From Mangrovicoccus sp. HB161399 (GTDB taxonomy: Bacteria > Pseudomonadota > Alphaproteobacteria > Rhodobacterales > Rhodobacteraceae), in contig NZ_JAATVU010000064.1 of NCBI RefSeq assembly GCF_013184745.1, forward strand, positions 1-33,071: a DNA stretch of 33,071 bases, written 5' to 3'. The first letter of the stretch is position 1. Each line of letters opens with the position of its first letter. The notes below the pieces were generated by a model that was not told the DNA's origin, made no database searches, and was given only the letters and a program-made list of their open reading frames with translations. Position numbers and translations under genes: made by a program. This document shows, piece after piece, positions 16,783 through 24,673 of the stretch.

Positions 16783-17775
16783 ATGAGTGGCGCAGTATTG
16801 GTGACCGGCGGGGCCGGCTATATCGGCTCGCATGCCTGCAAGGCGCTGGCCGCGGCAGGCTACGAACCCGTCACCTTCGACAGCCTTGTGACCGGCTGGC
16901 GCGAGGCGGTGAAATACGGCCCCCTGGAGGAGGGCGACCTGCGCGACCGCGGCCGGGTCCTCGAGGTGCTGCAGCGCCACAGGCCGGTGGCGGCGATGCA
17001 TTTCGCGGCGCTCTCCAATGTCGGCGAGGCCAGCCGCGATCCCGGGCTCTACTGGGACAACAACGTGATCGGCACGCTGCGCCTGGTGCAGGCGATGGCC
17101 GAGGCGGAGGTGCCGCATCTGGTCTTCTCCTCCACCTGCGCCACCTATGGCGAGCAGGACGGGGTGATGCTGGACGAGAGCTGCAGGCAGGATCCGCTCA
17201 ATGCCTATGGCGCCTCCAAGCGCGCCGCCGAGGATCTGATCCGCAACTTCGCGGCCGCGCCGGACGTGGCCCTGAGCCATGTCTTCTTCCGCTATTTCAA
17301 CGTGGCCGGCGCCGATCCGGATGCGCAGATCGGCGAGTTCCACCGGCCGGAGACCCATCTGATCCCGCTGGCGCTCGACGCGGTCTCGGGGCGGCGCGAG
17401 CTGCTGACGATCAACGGCCAGGACTATCCGACGCCCGACGGGACCTGCGTGCGCGACTACGTGCATGTCACGGACCTGGTCGCCGCGCATGTGCTGGGGC
17501 TGGAATACCTGCTGCGGGGCGGCACCTCGGAGGTGTTCAACCTCGGCACCGGGCGCGGCTTTTCGGTGCGGGAAGTGGTCGAGGCGGTGGCCAGGGTGAC
17601 CGGCCTGCCGATCCCCGCGAAGGACGGGCCGCGGCGCCCGGGCGACTGCGCGGCGCTGGTTTCCGGCTCGACCCGGGCGGGCGAAGTGCTTGGCTGGACA
17701 CCGGAACATTCGGTGCTCGACGAGATGATCGCCACCGCCTGGGCCTGGCACCAGCGTCCCGGCTACGCCTCCTGA
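16783..17775 (+). CDS. galE: UDP-glucose 4-epimerase (GalE)
   Basis: A 330-residue extended short-chain dehydrogenase. The NAD-binding glycine motif is VTGGAGYIGS at 7-16. Catalytic residues are SSTCATYG around 116-123 and Y142xxxK146 in AYGASK. YFNVAGADPD and the C-terminal FNLGTG and RRPGDCA segments are typical of GalE. It interconverts UDP-glucose and UDP-galactose, supplying UDP-Gal to the EPS and perhaps to the ExoY-like initiating enzyme. ATG 16783 has GGAG at 8 nt spacing; a TTG immediately upstream is in frame but less likely. It starts a run of sugar-nucleotide genes. Confidence 0.93.
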   Translation: MSGAVLVTGGAGYIGSHACKALAAAGYEPVTFDSLVTGWREAVKYGPLEEGDLRDRGRVLEVLQRHRPVAAMHFAALSNVGEASRDPGLYWDNNVIGTLRLVQAMAEAEVPHLVFSSTCATYGEQDGVMLDESCRQDPLNAYGASKRAAEDLIRNFAAAPDVALSHVFFRYFNVAGADPDAQIGEFHRPETHLIPLALDAVSGRRELLTINGQDYPTPDGTCVRDYVHVTDLVAAHVLGLEYLLRGGTSEVFNLGTGRGFSVREVVEAVARVTGLPIPAKDGPRRPGDCAALVSGSTRAGEVLGWTPEHSVLDEMIATAWAWHQRPGYAS

Positions 17776-17908
17776 ACGGGCCGGCGCGCCCGGACGCCCT
17801 GTCTCGGACTGCGACCTCAGGACCGGGACAAGGGACTGTTTTTCGCGCCCCCGGCATGCCAGAACTTTCGGGACGGAAACGTTGTAAACCCATCAGGCAG
17901 GTCTGTCA

Positions 17909-19321
17909 GTGATTTATCCAGTTCTTCTTTGCGGCGGATCGGGCACGCGCCTCTGGCCGCTGTCCCGCAAGAGTTATCCCAAGCAATTTGCGAGCATTCT
18001 CGGCGGGCAGAGCCTGTTCCAGAGTTCGGCCCTGCGGTTCTCGGGCGAGAGCTATGCCGCCCCCGTCGTGGTGACCGCCGATGCCTTCCGCTTCGTGGTG
18101 ACCGAGCAGCTCGGCGAAATCGGCATGGTCCCGGGCGCCGTGCTGATCGAGCCCCAGGGGCGCAACACCGCCCCCGCCGCGATCCTGGCCGCGCTCCATG
18201 TCGCCGCCGCGGACCCCGCCGGGCTCGTCCTGCTCACCCCGGCCGATCACGCGGTCGAGGACCCGGCCGCCTTCCGCGCGGCCGTGGCGGCCGGGACCGC
18301 CGCTGCCGAAGCCGGGCAGATCGTCACCTTCGGCATCCAGCCCGACCGCGCCGAGACCGGCTATGGCTGGCTCGAGGCCGGCGAGCCCGACCATGGCGGC
18401 GCGCAGGCCCTCACCCGCTTCATCGAGAAGCCCGATGCGGAAACCGCCGCCAAGCTCCTGGCCGACGGGAAGAACCTGTGGAATGCGGGGATCTTCCTGG
18501 CGCGCGCGGACACGCTGGCCGAGGCCTTCAAGGCCCATGCCCCGGCGATCCACGATGCCGCCGCCGCCGCGTTCGAGGCCGCGAAGACCGACCTGTCCTT
18601 CACCCGGATCGACGAGGCGCTGTGGCAGCTCGTGCCGGAGGATTCCATCGACTACGCGGTGATGGAGAAGGCCTCCAACGTCTCCGTCGTTCCGTTCAAG
18701 GGCCACTGGAACGATCTCGGCTCCTGGGAAGCCGTCTGGAAGGAGATGGAGGCCGACGAGGCCGGCAACGGGCTGAGCGCGAATGCCACGGCGCTCGACT
18801 GCGAGAACAGCCTGCTGCGCTCCGAGGACGAGGGCATCGCGCTCGTGGGCATCGGGCTGAAGAACGTGGTGGCCGTGGCGATGAAGGACGCGGTCATGGT
18901 GGCCGACATGTCCGACAGCCAGAATGTCAAGAAGGCGGTCTCCATCCTCAAGGAGCAGGGCGCGTCGCAGGCCGAGCAGCTGCCGCGCGACTACCGTCCC
19001 TGGGGCTGGTACGAGACGCTGATCCTGTCGGACCGATTCCAGGTGAAGCGCATCCATGTCCATCCCGGCGCCGCGCTGTCGCTGCAGAGCCATGTCCACC
19101 GCTCCGAGCACTGGATCGTCGTGCAGGGCACGGCGCGGGTCACCGTCGACGACGACGTCAAGCTGCTGACCGAGAACCAGTCGGTCTACATCCCGCTCGG
19201 CGCGATCCACCGGATGGAGAACCCCGGCAAGGTGCCGATGGTGCTGATCGAGGTCCAGACCGGCGCCTATCTCGGCGAGGATGACATCATCCGCTACGAA
19301 GACATCTACGCGCGGAGCTGA
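17909..19321 (+). CDS. manC: Mannose-1-phosphate guanylyltransferase / mannose-6-phosphate isomerase
   Basis: A 470-residue bifunctional enzyme of the ManC/CpsB/AlgA type, full family length. The nucleotidyltransferase N-terminus is LLCGGSGTRLWPLSRKSYPKQF at about 6-27, with FIEKPD at 171-176 and WNDLGSW at 267-273. The C-terminal cupin isomerase part starts at RPWGWYE (363-369) and includes HVHPGAALSLQSHVHRSEHW (383-402), holding the metal-binding His residues. It makes GDP-mannose from mannose-1-phosphate, with phosphomannose isomerase activity when both domains work. The GTG start gives a normal N-terminus. It ends 3 bp before the phosphomannomutase gene, so the two are co-transcribed. Confidence 0.93.
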   Translation: MIYPVLLCGGSGTRLWPLSRKSYPKQFASILGGQSLFQSSALRFSGESYAAPVVVTADAFRFVVTEQLGEIGMVPGAVLIEPQGRNTAPAAILAALHVAAADPAGLVLLTPADHAVEDPAAFRAAVAAGTAAAEAGQIVTFGIQPDRAETGYGWLEAGEPDHGGAQALTRFIEKPDAETAAKLLADGKNLWNAGIFLARADTLAEAFKAHAPAIHDAAAAAFEAAKTDLSFTRIDEALWQLVPEDSIDYAVMEKASNVSVVPFKGHWNDLGSWEAVWKEMEADEAGNGLSANATALDCENSLLRSEDEGIALVGIGLKNVVAVAMKDAVMVADMSDSQNVKKAVSILKEQGASQAEQLPRDYRPWGWYETLILSDRFQVKRIHVHPGAALSLQSHVHRSEHWIVVQGTARVTVDDDVKLLTENQSVYIPLGAIHRMENPGKVPMVLIEVQTGAYLGEDDIIRYEDIYARS

Positions 19322-19324
19322 TCC

Positions 19325-20713
19325 ATGGCGCCCAAATTCGGCACGAGCGGGCTGCGCGGCCTGGTCACGGAACTGACCGATGATCTGGTCGCGGACTACA
19401 CCCGCGCCTTCCTGGCCGCCTGCCCGAATGGCGGCCATGTCTTCGTCAGCTGGGACCTGCGCCCCTCCTCGCCGCGCATCGCCGGGGCGGTGATCGCGGC
19501 GGCGGCGGGCGAGGGCATTGCCGTCACCCGGGCGGGCATGCTGCCCACCCCGGCGCTGGCGCTGGCCTCGATGCGGGCCGGGGCCGCGGCGATCATGATC
19601 ACCGGCAGCCATATCCCGGCCGACCGCAACGGGCTGAAATTCTACCTGCCCGGCGGCGAGGTCTCGAAAGAGGACGAGACGCGGATCAATGCCGCGCTCG
19701 GCCGCCCCTCCGCGGGGCTGGAGGCCCCGGTCGCGGAGGCAGCTGGCATCGCAGAAGCCTATGTCGCGCGCTACCGCACGGCTTTCGGGGCCGAGGCCCT
19801 GTCGGGGCTGAAGATCGGCGTCTACGAGCACAGCTCGGCGGCGCGGGACTTCCTGACCGACATCGTGCGCGAACTGGGCGCCGAGGCCGTGCCGCTGGCG
19901 CGCTCGGACATCTTCATCCCGGTCGACACCGAGGCCGTGGACCCGGACACCCGCAGCATGCTGGCGGCCTGGTGCGGGGATCACGGGCTCGACGCGGTGA
20001 TCTCCACCGACGGCGATGCCGACCGGCCGATGGTCACCGATGCCGCCGGGCGGATCGTGCCCGGCGACATCCTGGGGCCGCTCACCGCGCAGCTCCTGGG
20101 CGCGGAAGTGCTCTGCACGCCGGTCTCGTCGAATACGGCGGTGGACGCGATGGGCTTCGCCCGCATCCTGCGCACCAGGATCGGCTCGCCCTTCGTGATC
20201 GCGGCGATGGAAGAGGTCCTGGCCGGGGACCCGGCGGCGAAGGTCGTGGGCTACGAGGCCAATGGCGGCTTCCTTCTGGGCTTCGGGGCGGACGGGCCCG
20301 CCGGGATGCTCGCCCCGCTGATGACCCGCGACAGCCTGTTGCCGATCATCGCACCCCTGGCGCTGGCGAAGGCGCGGGGGCTTGACCTTGCCGGCCTGGT
20401 GGCGACGCTGCCGCCGCGCTTCACCGCGGCCGACCGGATCGCCGGGATCGAGCCGGACGTGTCGCGCAGCTTCATCGCCCGGATGACCGGCGATGCCGGG
20501 GCGCGCGCGGCCTTCTTCGACGGCATGCCGCCCGAGACCGGGACCGACCTGACCGACGGGCTGCGCGTCACCTTCGAGGGCGGCGACGTGATCCATCTGC
20601 GCCCCTCCGGCAATGCGCCGGAATTCCGCTGCTATGCCGAGATGGCCGACAGCGCCGCAGCCGAAAGGCTGGTCGCGGAGGTGCTGGAGAAGCTCGGGGC
20701 GGAACTGGCCTGA
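19325..20713 (+). CDS. manB: Phosphomannomutase/phosphoglucomutase (ManB type)
   Basis: A 462-residue alpha-D-phosphohexomutase. It begins KFGTSGLRG, the family's N-terminal phosphate-binding loop. The phosphoserine loop is ITGSHIPADRNGLKFY with Ser at 95, the metal-binding loop is STDGDADRP at 227-235, and the C-terminal phosphate-binding loop is LRPSGNAPEFR. The active loop has SHIPADRNG where many homologues have SHNP, a variant common in some bacterial phosphomannomutases. It converts mannose-6-phosphate to mannose-1-phosphate for ManC. GGAG lies 7 nt before the ATG. A bidirectional hairpin follows the stop. Confidence 0.93.
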   Translation: MAPKFGTSGLRGLVTELTDDLVADYTRAFLAACPNGGHVFVSWDLRPSSPRIAGAVIAAAAGEGIAVTRAGMLPTPALALASMRAGAAAIMITGSHIPADRNGLKFYLPGGEVSKEDETRINAALGRPSAGLEAPVAEAAGIAEAYVARYRTAFGAEALSGLKIGVYEHSSAARDFLTDIVRELGAEAVPLARSDIFIPVDTEAVDPDTRSMLAAWCGDHGLDAVISTDGDADRPMVTDAAGRIVPGDILGPLTAQLLGAEVLCTPVSSNTAVDAMGFARILRTRIGSPFVIAAMEEVLAGDPAAKVVGYEANGGFLLGFGADGPAGMLAPLMTRDSLLPIIAPLALAKARGLDLAGLVATLPPRFTAADRIAGIEPDVSRSFIARMTGDAGARAAFFDGMPPETGTDLTDGLRVTFEGGDVIHLRPSGNAPEFRCYAEMADSAAAERLVAEVLEKLGAELA

Positions 20714-20722
20714 CGCCCTCCT

Positions 20723-20748
20723 GCGCAGCCCCCGCGACGGGGCTGCGC
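20723..20748. terminator. Bidirectional hairpin between convergent manB and epimerase genes
   Basis: GCGCAGCCCC (20723-20732) and GGGGCTGCGC (20739-20748) are perfect 10-bp complements around a 6-nt loop, in the 40-bp gap between two convergent stops. Position strongly suggests termination in both directions, although T-tracts are absent. Confidence 0.65.
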
Positions 20749-20753
20749 GGCGC

Positions 20754-21767
20754 TCAGACCTGGTAGTAGTCCCGGTACCATTCGACGAATTTCGCGACGC
20801 CGTCGCGCATGTCGGTCTGCGGACGGTAGCCGGTCAGGGCCTGCAGCAGGCTGGCATCCGCCCAGGTCGCCGGCACGTCGCCGGGCTGGATCGGCATGTA
20901 GTTGCGGATCGCCTTGCGCCGGGTCGAGGCCTCGATCGCCTCGACGAAATCCAGCAGCCGCTCCTTGCGGGAATTGCCGATGTTGACCACCCGCCAGGGC
21001 GCGACCGGGCTCAGGCTGTCGCCCGCGACCGGCGCCGCGCCGGCATCGGGGGCGGGCGGCACCGCGTCGACCAGCAGGCGGATGCCGCGCACCAGATCCT
21101 CGACATAGGTGAAGTCGCGGTACATCTCGCCGTGGTTGTAGATGTCGATCTTCTCGTTGCCGAGGATCGCCTTGGTGAACTTGAACAGCGCCATGTCCGG
21201 ACGCCCCCAGGGCCCGTAGACCGTGAAGAAGCGGAACATGGTGATCGGCAGCCCGTGGATATGCGCCCAGGAATGGGCCATCGCCTCGTTGGCCTTCTTG
21301 GTGGCCGCGTAGAAGGACATCTGCGTGTCGCACTTGTCCGTCTCGGCATAGGGCATCTTGGTGTTGGCGCCGTAGACCGAGGAGGTCGAGGCCATCAGCA
21401 GGTGCTGCACCCGGTGCTCCAGCGCCACCTGCATGACGTTGAAGCTGCCCACGATATTGGCATCGACATAGGCGGCGGGGTTCTCGATCGAGTAGCGCAC
21501 GCCCGCCTGCGCGGCGAGATGGACGATTATGTCAGGTTTCGCCGCGGCGGCGAAGTCCGCGAGCCCGGCGGCATCCTCCAGCATGCCCTCGCGGGCCGTG
21601 AAGCCCGGAAGCTGGGCCAGCGCGGCATGGCGGGCCTCCTTGAGGGCGACCTCGTAGTAGTCGGTCATCCCGTCATAGCCCCAGACCTGCCAGCCCTCTT
21701 CGAGGAGAAGCCTGGAAAGGTGGAAACCGATGAAGCCGGCCGAGCCGGTGATCAGGGCGCGAGGCAT
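20754..21767 (-). CDS. UDP-glucuronate 4-epimerase family NAD-dependent epimerase
   Basis: 337 residues from the ATG at 21767, which starts MPRALITGSAGFIGFH; longer readings to 21875 would overlap the preceding gene. The glycine motif is TGSAGFIG at 7-14, and the catalytic YAATK is at 153-157. AAQAGVRYSIENP at about 85-97 is the signature of UDP-GlcA 4-epimerases (CapI/LspL/GAE type). The likely reaction is UDP-glucuronate to UDP-galacturonate; C5 epimerases share the signature, so UDP-iduronate cannot be excluded. It follows ugd on the same strand, so substrate and next enzyme are adjacent. The two are separated by 67 bp holding a strong hairpin. Confidence 0.9.
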   Translation of the reverse strand: MPRALITGSAGFIGFHLSRLLLEEGWQVWGYDGMTDYYEVALKEARHAALAQLPGFTAREGMLEDAAGLADFAAAAKPDIIVHLAAQAGVRYSIENPAAYVDANIVGSFNVMQVALEHRVQHLLMASTSSVYGANTKMPYAETDKCDTQMSFYAATKKANEAMAHSWAHIHGLPITMFRFFTVYGPWGRPDMALFKFTKAILGNEKIDIYNHGEMYRDFTYVEDLVRGIRLLVDAVPPAPDAGAAPVAGDSLSPVAPWRVVNIGNSRKERLLDFVEAIEASTRRKAIRNYMPIQPGDVPATWADASLLQALTGYRPQTDMRDGVAKFVEWYRDYYQV

Positions 21768-21797
21768 TGTCTTCCGCTTCCGCTTTTGGTTGTTCCG

Positions 21798-21828
21798 CCC
21801 TGCCCGGCGGGAGCGCCGCCGGGCAGGG
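21798..21828 (-). terminator. 13-bp perfect stem hairpin between ugd and epimerase
   Basis: CCCTGCCCGGCGG (21798-21810) pairs perfectly with CCGCCGGGCAGGG (21816-21828) around a 5-nt loop. It begins 6 nt after the ugd stop and ends 30 nt before the epimerase start. No T-run follows. It may be a partial terminator or an RNA stabiliser that sets the ratio of the two enzymes. Confidence 0.6.
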
Positions 21829-21834
21829 ACCGTC

Positions 21835-23139
21835 TCAGCGGCCGACGGCCGCGTATTCGGCGAAGCCGGCGGCAAGCACGTCGCCGCGGTCGTAGATGTT
21901 GCGCAGATCCGCCATCACCGGCGTCGACATCGCCTTGGCCATGCGCGCCAGGTCGAGGGCGCGGAACTCGTTCCATTCGGTCAGCAGGATCACGGCGTCC
22001 GACCCTTCGGCCGCGGCATAGGCATCGGTTTCCCAGGCCACGCCCGGCAGCAGCGCCTCGCCCTCGCGGCGGCCCTGCGGATCGACCACCCGCACCGTCG
22101 CGCCGCCGCCCACCAGCGCGGGCACGATGGTCAGCGAGGGGCTCTCCCGCATGTCGTCGGTATTGGGCTTGAAGGTCACCCCCAGCACCGTCACCACCTT
22201 GCCGTTCACCGAGCCGCCGCAGAGATCGACGATCTTGTCGATCATCCGCCGCTTCACCGCGTCGTTCACCGCCATCACCGTCTCGGTGATGCGCATCGGC
22301 ACCGCGTATTCCTGGCCGATCCGGGCCAGCGCGGAAGTGTCCTTGGGGAAGCACGAGCCGCCGTAGCCGGGCCCGGCATGCAGGAACTTGTTGCCGATCC
22401 GGCCGTCGAGCCCCATGCCCTTCGAAACCGCCTTCACGTCGGCGCCGACCTTCTCGCAGAGGGTGGCGATCTCGTTGATGAAGCTGATCTTGGTCGCGAG
22501 GAAGGCGTTGGCGGCGTACTTGATCATCTCGGCGGATTCCAGGTCGGTATAGACGATCGGGAAATCGCGCAGGAAGAGCGGCCGGTAGACCTCGCCCATC
22601 ACCGCTTTCGCCCGCTCGTCCTCGACGCCGACCACGACCCGGTCGGGGCGCATGAAATCGTCGATCGCCGCGCCCTCGCGCAGGAATTCCGGGTTGGAGG
22701 CGACGCCGAATTCGGCGTCGGGGGCGGTGCGGCGGATGGTTTCCTCGACCTTGCGGTTGGTGCCCACGGGCACGGTCGACTTGGTGACGATGACGGCGAA
22801 GCTCTTGAGGTTCCGCGCGATTTCCTCGGCAGCGGCCATCACGTAGGTCAGGTCGGCATGGCCGTCGCCGCGCCGCGTCGGCGTTCCGACGGCGATGAAG
22901 ATGGCGTCCGCGCCTTCCATGGCACCGGCGAGATCGGTGGTGAAGCTCAGCCGTCCGGCCTCGACATTGCGCGCCATGACGGCATCGAGGCCGGGTTCGT
23001 AGATCGGCACTTCGCCGCGCTCGAGCATCTCGATCTTGGCAGGCATCTTGTCGACGCAGACGACTTCATGTCCGAAATCCGAGAAGCACACTCCCGAGAC
23101 CAACCCGACATAGCCAGTGCCAAGCATGACAATCTTCAT
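21835..23139 (-). CDS. ugd: UDP-glucose 6-dehydrogenase
   Basis: 434 residues from the ATG at 23139 (MKIVMLGTGYVGLVSG); the frame continues 11 codons upstream without similarity. The NAD-binding motif is GTGYVGL at 7-13. VTKSTVPVGT is at about 118-127. The substrate loop NAFLATKISFINE is at about 211-223, and the catalytic cysteine C263 lies in GPGYGGSCFPKD. GVTFKPNTDDMRESPS is another family block. It oxidises UDP-glucose to UDP-glucuronate with two NAD, feeding the downstream epimerase and any GlcA transferase. It is divergent from the exoY-like gene across a repeat-rich 505-bp region. Confidence 0.95.
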   Translation of the reverse strand: MKIVMLGTGYVGLVSGVCFSDFGHEVVCVDKMPAKIEMLERGEVPIYEPGLDAVMARNVEAGRLSFTTDLAGAMEGADAIFIAVGTPTRRGDGHADLTYVMAAAEEIARNLKSFAVIVTKSTVPVGTNRKVEETIRRTAPDAEFGVASNPEFLREGAAIDDFMRPDRVVVGVEDERAKAVMGEVYRPLFLRDFPIVYTDLESAEMIKYAANAFLATKISFINEIATLCEKVGADVKAVSKGMGLDGRIGNKFLHAGPGYGGSCFPKDTSALARIGQEYAVPMRITETVMAVNDAVKRRMIDKIVDLCGGSVNGKVVTVLGVTFKPNTDDMRESPSLTIVPALVGGGATVRVVDPQGRREGEALLPGVAWETDAYAAAEGSDAVILLTEWNEFRALDLARMAKAMSTPVMADLRNIYDRGDVLAAGFAEYAAVGR

Positions 23140-23644
23140 GAAAACATACCGCCGGAAGCGGCTCCCTGCCAATTACGCCGTGTATCTGACGGCCCGCGCT
23201 GCCACGGTCCAACCGTATCCTGACTGCTTCTGGCTTGTCAGCGCGACGTTTTCAACCGGAGGGACGGCGGCGCCCTTATTCCGCGCGCACGGAAAAGGGC
23301 CGGGAAGGCCAGTCGGATCGCTAGGTCCGACCCGCTGGACAGAGGTCCGGGATCCACAGGCAGTGGTCCGGCGCACAGGGAGCAGGACCGGAGAACTGGC
23401 GAACGTCTGGGCAAATGCCGGACAAGTGCACGGCACTTGGGCAAATTTGCGCCAATTCCGCGTCAAATGGACCAGCGGCCGAAACCGTGGTTAACGAATC
23501 AGGCAAGTTTTGGAAAATCAAAGAGGATTGTTGGCAGTGCGGCCTGCGCGTTTCGCAGGTGCAGTTCTGCCGGTTCGTGAAATTAACCGGGATCCGGCTC
23601 ATTCCGGAAGGCCGCCCGGCATTCGTTCAAGGGTAAGGGGTGCA
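23140..23644. promoter_or_regulatory. Repeat-rich divergent regulatory region between ugd and exoY-like gene
   Basis: 505 bp without a credible gene. GGTCCG occurs at 23324, 23344 and 23365, and the inverse GGACC at 23385, so spacing is 20-21 bp. TGGGCAAAT occurs at 23408 and 23438, exactly 30 bp apart. CAAGTGC/GCACTTG form a 7-bp inverted repeat with a 3-nt loop (23423-23439), followed by the palindrome GCAAATTTGC (23441-23450). GTCGGA/TCCGAC pair at 23312-23331. The 3' part is AT-richer and ends in AAGGGG before the ATG at 23645. It looks like a multi-site control region for the initiating enzyme and/or ugd. Confidence 0.55.
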
Positions 23645-24334
23645 ATGACTGCTTCCGCAAAGTATCCGCAGGTTTCCGAAGTCGCAGAGACACGGGACGC
23701 CGCGCGGCGCAGCGTTCCCCTCGGCCGCTGGCCGAAGCGGGCCTTCGATATCGGCTTCGCGTCCCTCGCCCTCGCGGCCAGTGCGCTTCCGTTCCTGATC
23801 ATCATGGCGCTTCTGAAGATCATGAGCCCCGGGCCGGTGTTCTTCTGCCAGGAGCGCGTCGGCTTCGGCGGCCGCCGGTTCAAGTGCCTCAAGTTCCGCA
23901 CCATGGTCGTGGATGCCGAGGAGCGCCTGCAGAAATACCTGGCGGAAAATCCCGAAGCCCGTGCCGAATACGAGGTGATGCGCAAGCTGCGCGATGATCC
24001 GCGGATCGTGCCGGGCATCGGACGCTTCCTGCGCAAGACCAGCCTCGACGAACTTCCCCAGTTCATCAACGTGCTGCGCGGCGACATGAGCGTCGTGGGG
24101 CCGCGCCCGATCATGCTCGACCAGATCGATGTCTACGGCGTGCATATCCGCGCCTACGAGCGCACCCGCCCCGGCATCACCGGCCTGTGGCAGGTCTCCG
24201 GGCGCAGCAACCTCTCCTTCGAGGAGCGGGTCCGCCTTGACGCCCAGTATGTCGAGTCCTGGAGCATGGGCCGCGACCTGGCGATCAGCGCGCGCACCTT
24301 GGGCGTCTTCTTCGACAGCAAGAACGCCTGCTGA
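23645..24334 (+). CDS. Initiating sugar-phosphate transferase, ExoY/WbaP C-terminal type
   Basis: 229 residues from the ATG at 23645, with AAGGGG upstream; the frame continues to 23510 without family similarity. A single membrane hairpin lies at about 38-58 (IGFASLALAASALPFLIIMALLKI). Catalytic-domain motifs are KFRTM at 83-87, RKTSLDELPQ at 130-139, VVGPRP at 150-155 and PGITGLWQVSGR at 176-187. This short form, lacking the WbaP N-terminal membrane bundle, resembles ExoY. The enzyme moves a sugar-1-phosphate (often galactose or glucose) from a UDP-sugar to undecaprenyl phosphate and so starts each repeat unit at the inner membrane. GalE in the same locus fits a galactose donor. Confidence 0.93.
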   Translation: MTASAKYPQVSEVAETRDAARRSVPLGRWPKRAFDIGFASLALAASALPFLIIMALLKIMSPGPVFFCQERVGFGGRRFKCLKFRTMVVDAEERLQKYLAENPEARAEYEVMRKLRDDPRIVPGIGRFLRKTSLDELPQFINVLRGDMSVVGPRPIMLDQIDVYGVHIRAYERTRPGITGLWQVSGRSNLSFEERVRLDAQYVESWSMGRDLAISARTLGVFFDSKNAC

Positions 24335-24381
24335 GAGCGCGGCCGCGCGGGCGGAAAAATCGCCGGGCCCCGTTCGGCTCC

Positions 24382-24406
24382 GGCGGGATTTCCTTGGAAA
24401 TCCGCC
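24382..24406 (+). terminator. Hairpin after exoY-like gene
   Basis: The arms GGCGGGATTTCC and GGAAATCCGCC pair with one bulged G around a TT loop, 48 bp past the stop. It lies ahead of the small membrane-protein gene, so it may separate or attenuate that gene's transcription. Confidence 0.5.
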
Positions 24407-24453
24407 CCCGGAACACCTAAGGTTCAACCCTCGGTTGCCTGGGAGGGGGAGGT

Positions 24454-24669
24454 GTGGCCGGTTCGGTCCTGATAATTCCGTTCCTGTCCGTTTTCGGAAG
24501 CCTCGCCCTGTGGATCATGGGGGCGGGGCCTCTTGCCATCCTCGCGTGGTTCTTCGCGATCGGCCCGCTGCTCGGGATCGGGCTTGTCGCGCTGCTGTCC
24601 CGCCTGGATCGCGGGGCCGGGCGGCGGCAGAGCTCCCGCCGGAGCCTCGACGACCCGGCGGAACGCTGA
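24454..24669 (+). CDS. Small two-helix membrane protein of unknown function
   Basis: 71 residues from a GTG preceded by an exceptionally strong purine run (GGGAGGGGGAGGT). Two hydrophobic segments are seen: SVLIIPFLSVFGSLALWIMGAG (about 4-25) and LAILAWFFAIGPLLGIGLVALL (about 27-48). A basic hydrophilic tail (RLDRGAGRRQSSRRS) follows and should face the cytoplasm. I do not recognise a family. It lies 120 bp after the exoY-like gene on the same strand and ends 4 bp before the convergent metallophosphoesterase stop. It could be an accessory to the initiating transferase. The strong RBS, TM pattern and fit between neighbours support a real gene. Confidence 0.6.
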   Translation: MAGSVLIIPFLSVFGSLALWIMGAGPLAILAWFFAIGPLLGIGLVALLSRLDRGAGRRQSSRRSLDDPAER

Positions 24670-24673
24670 GGCG

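Noticed and set aside
17906-20596. 896-codon minus-strand frame across manC and manB
   Set aside because: It is antisense to two clearly recognised enzymes, and its His/Arg/Gly/Asp-rich composition is typical of reverse-complement shadow frames in GC-rich DNA.
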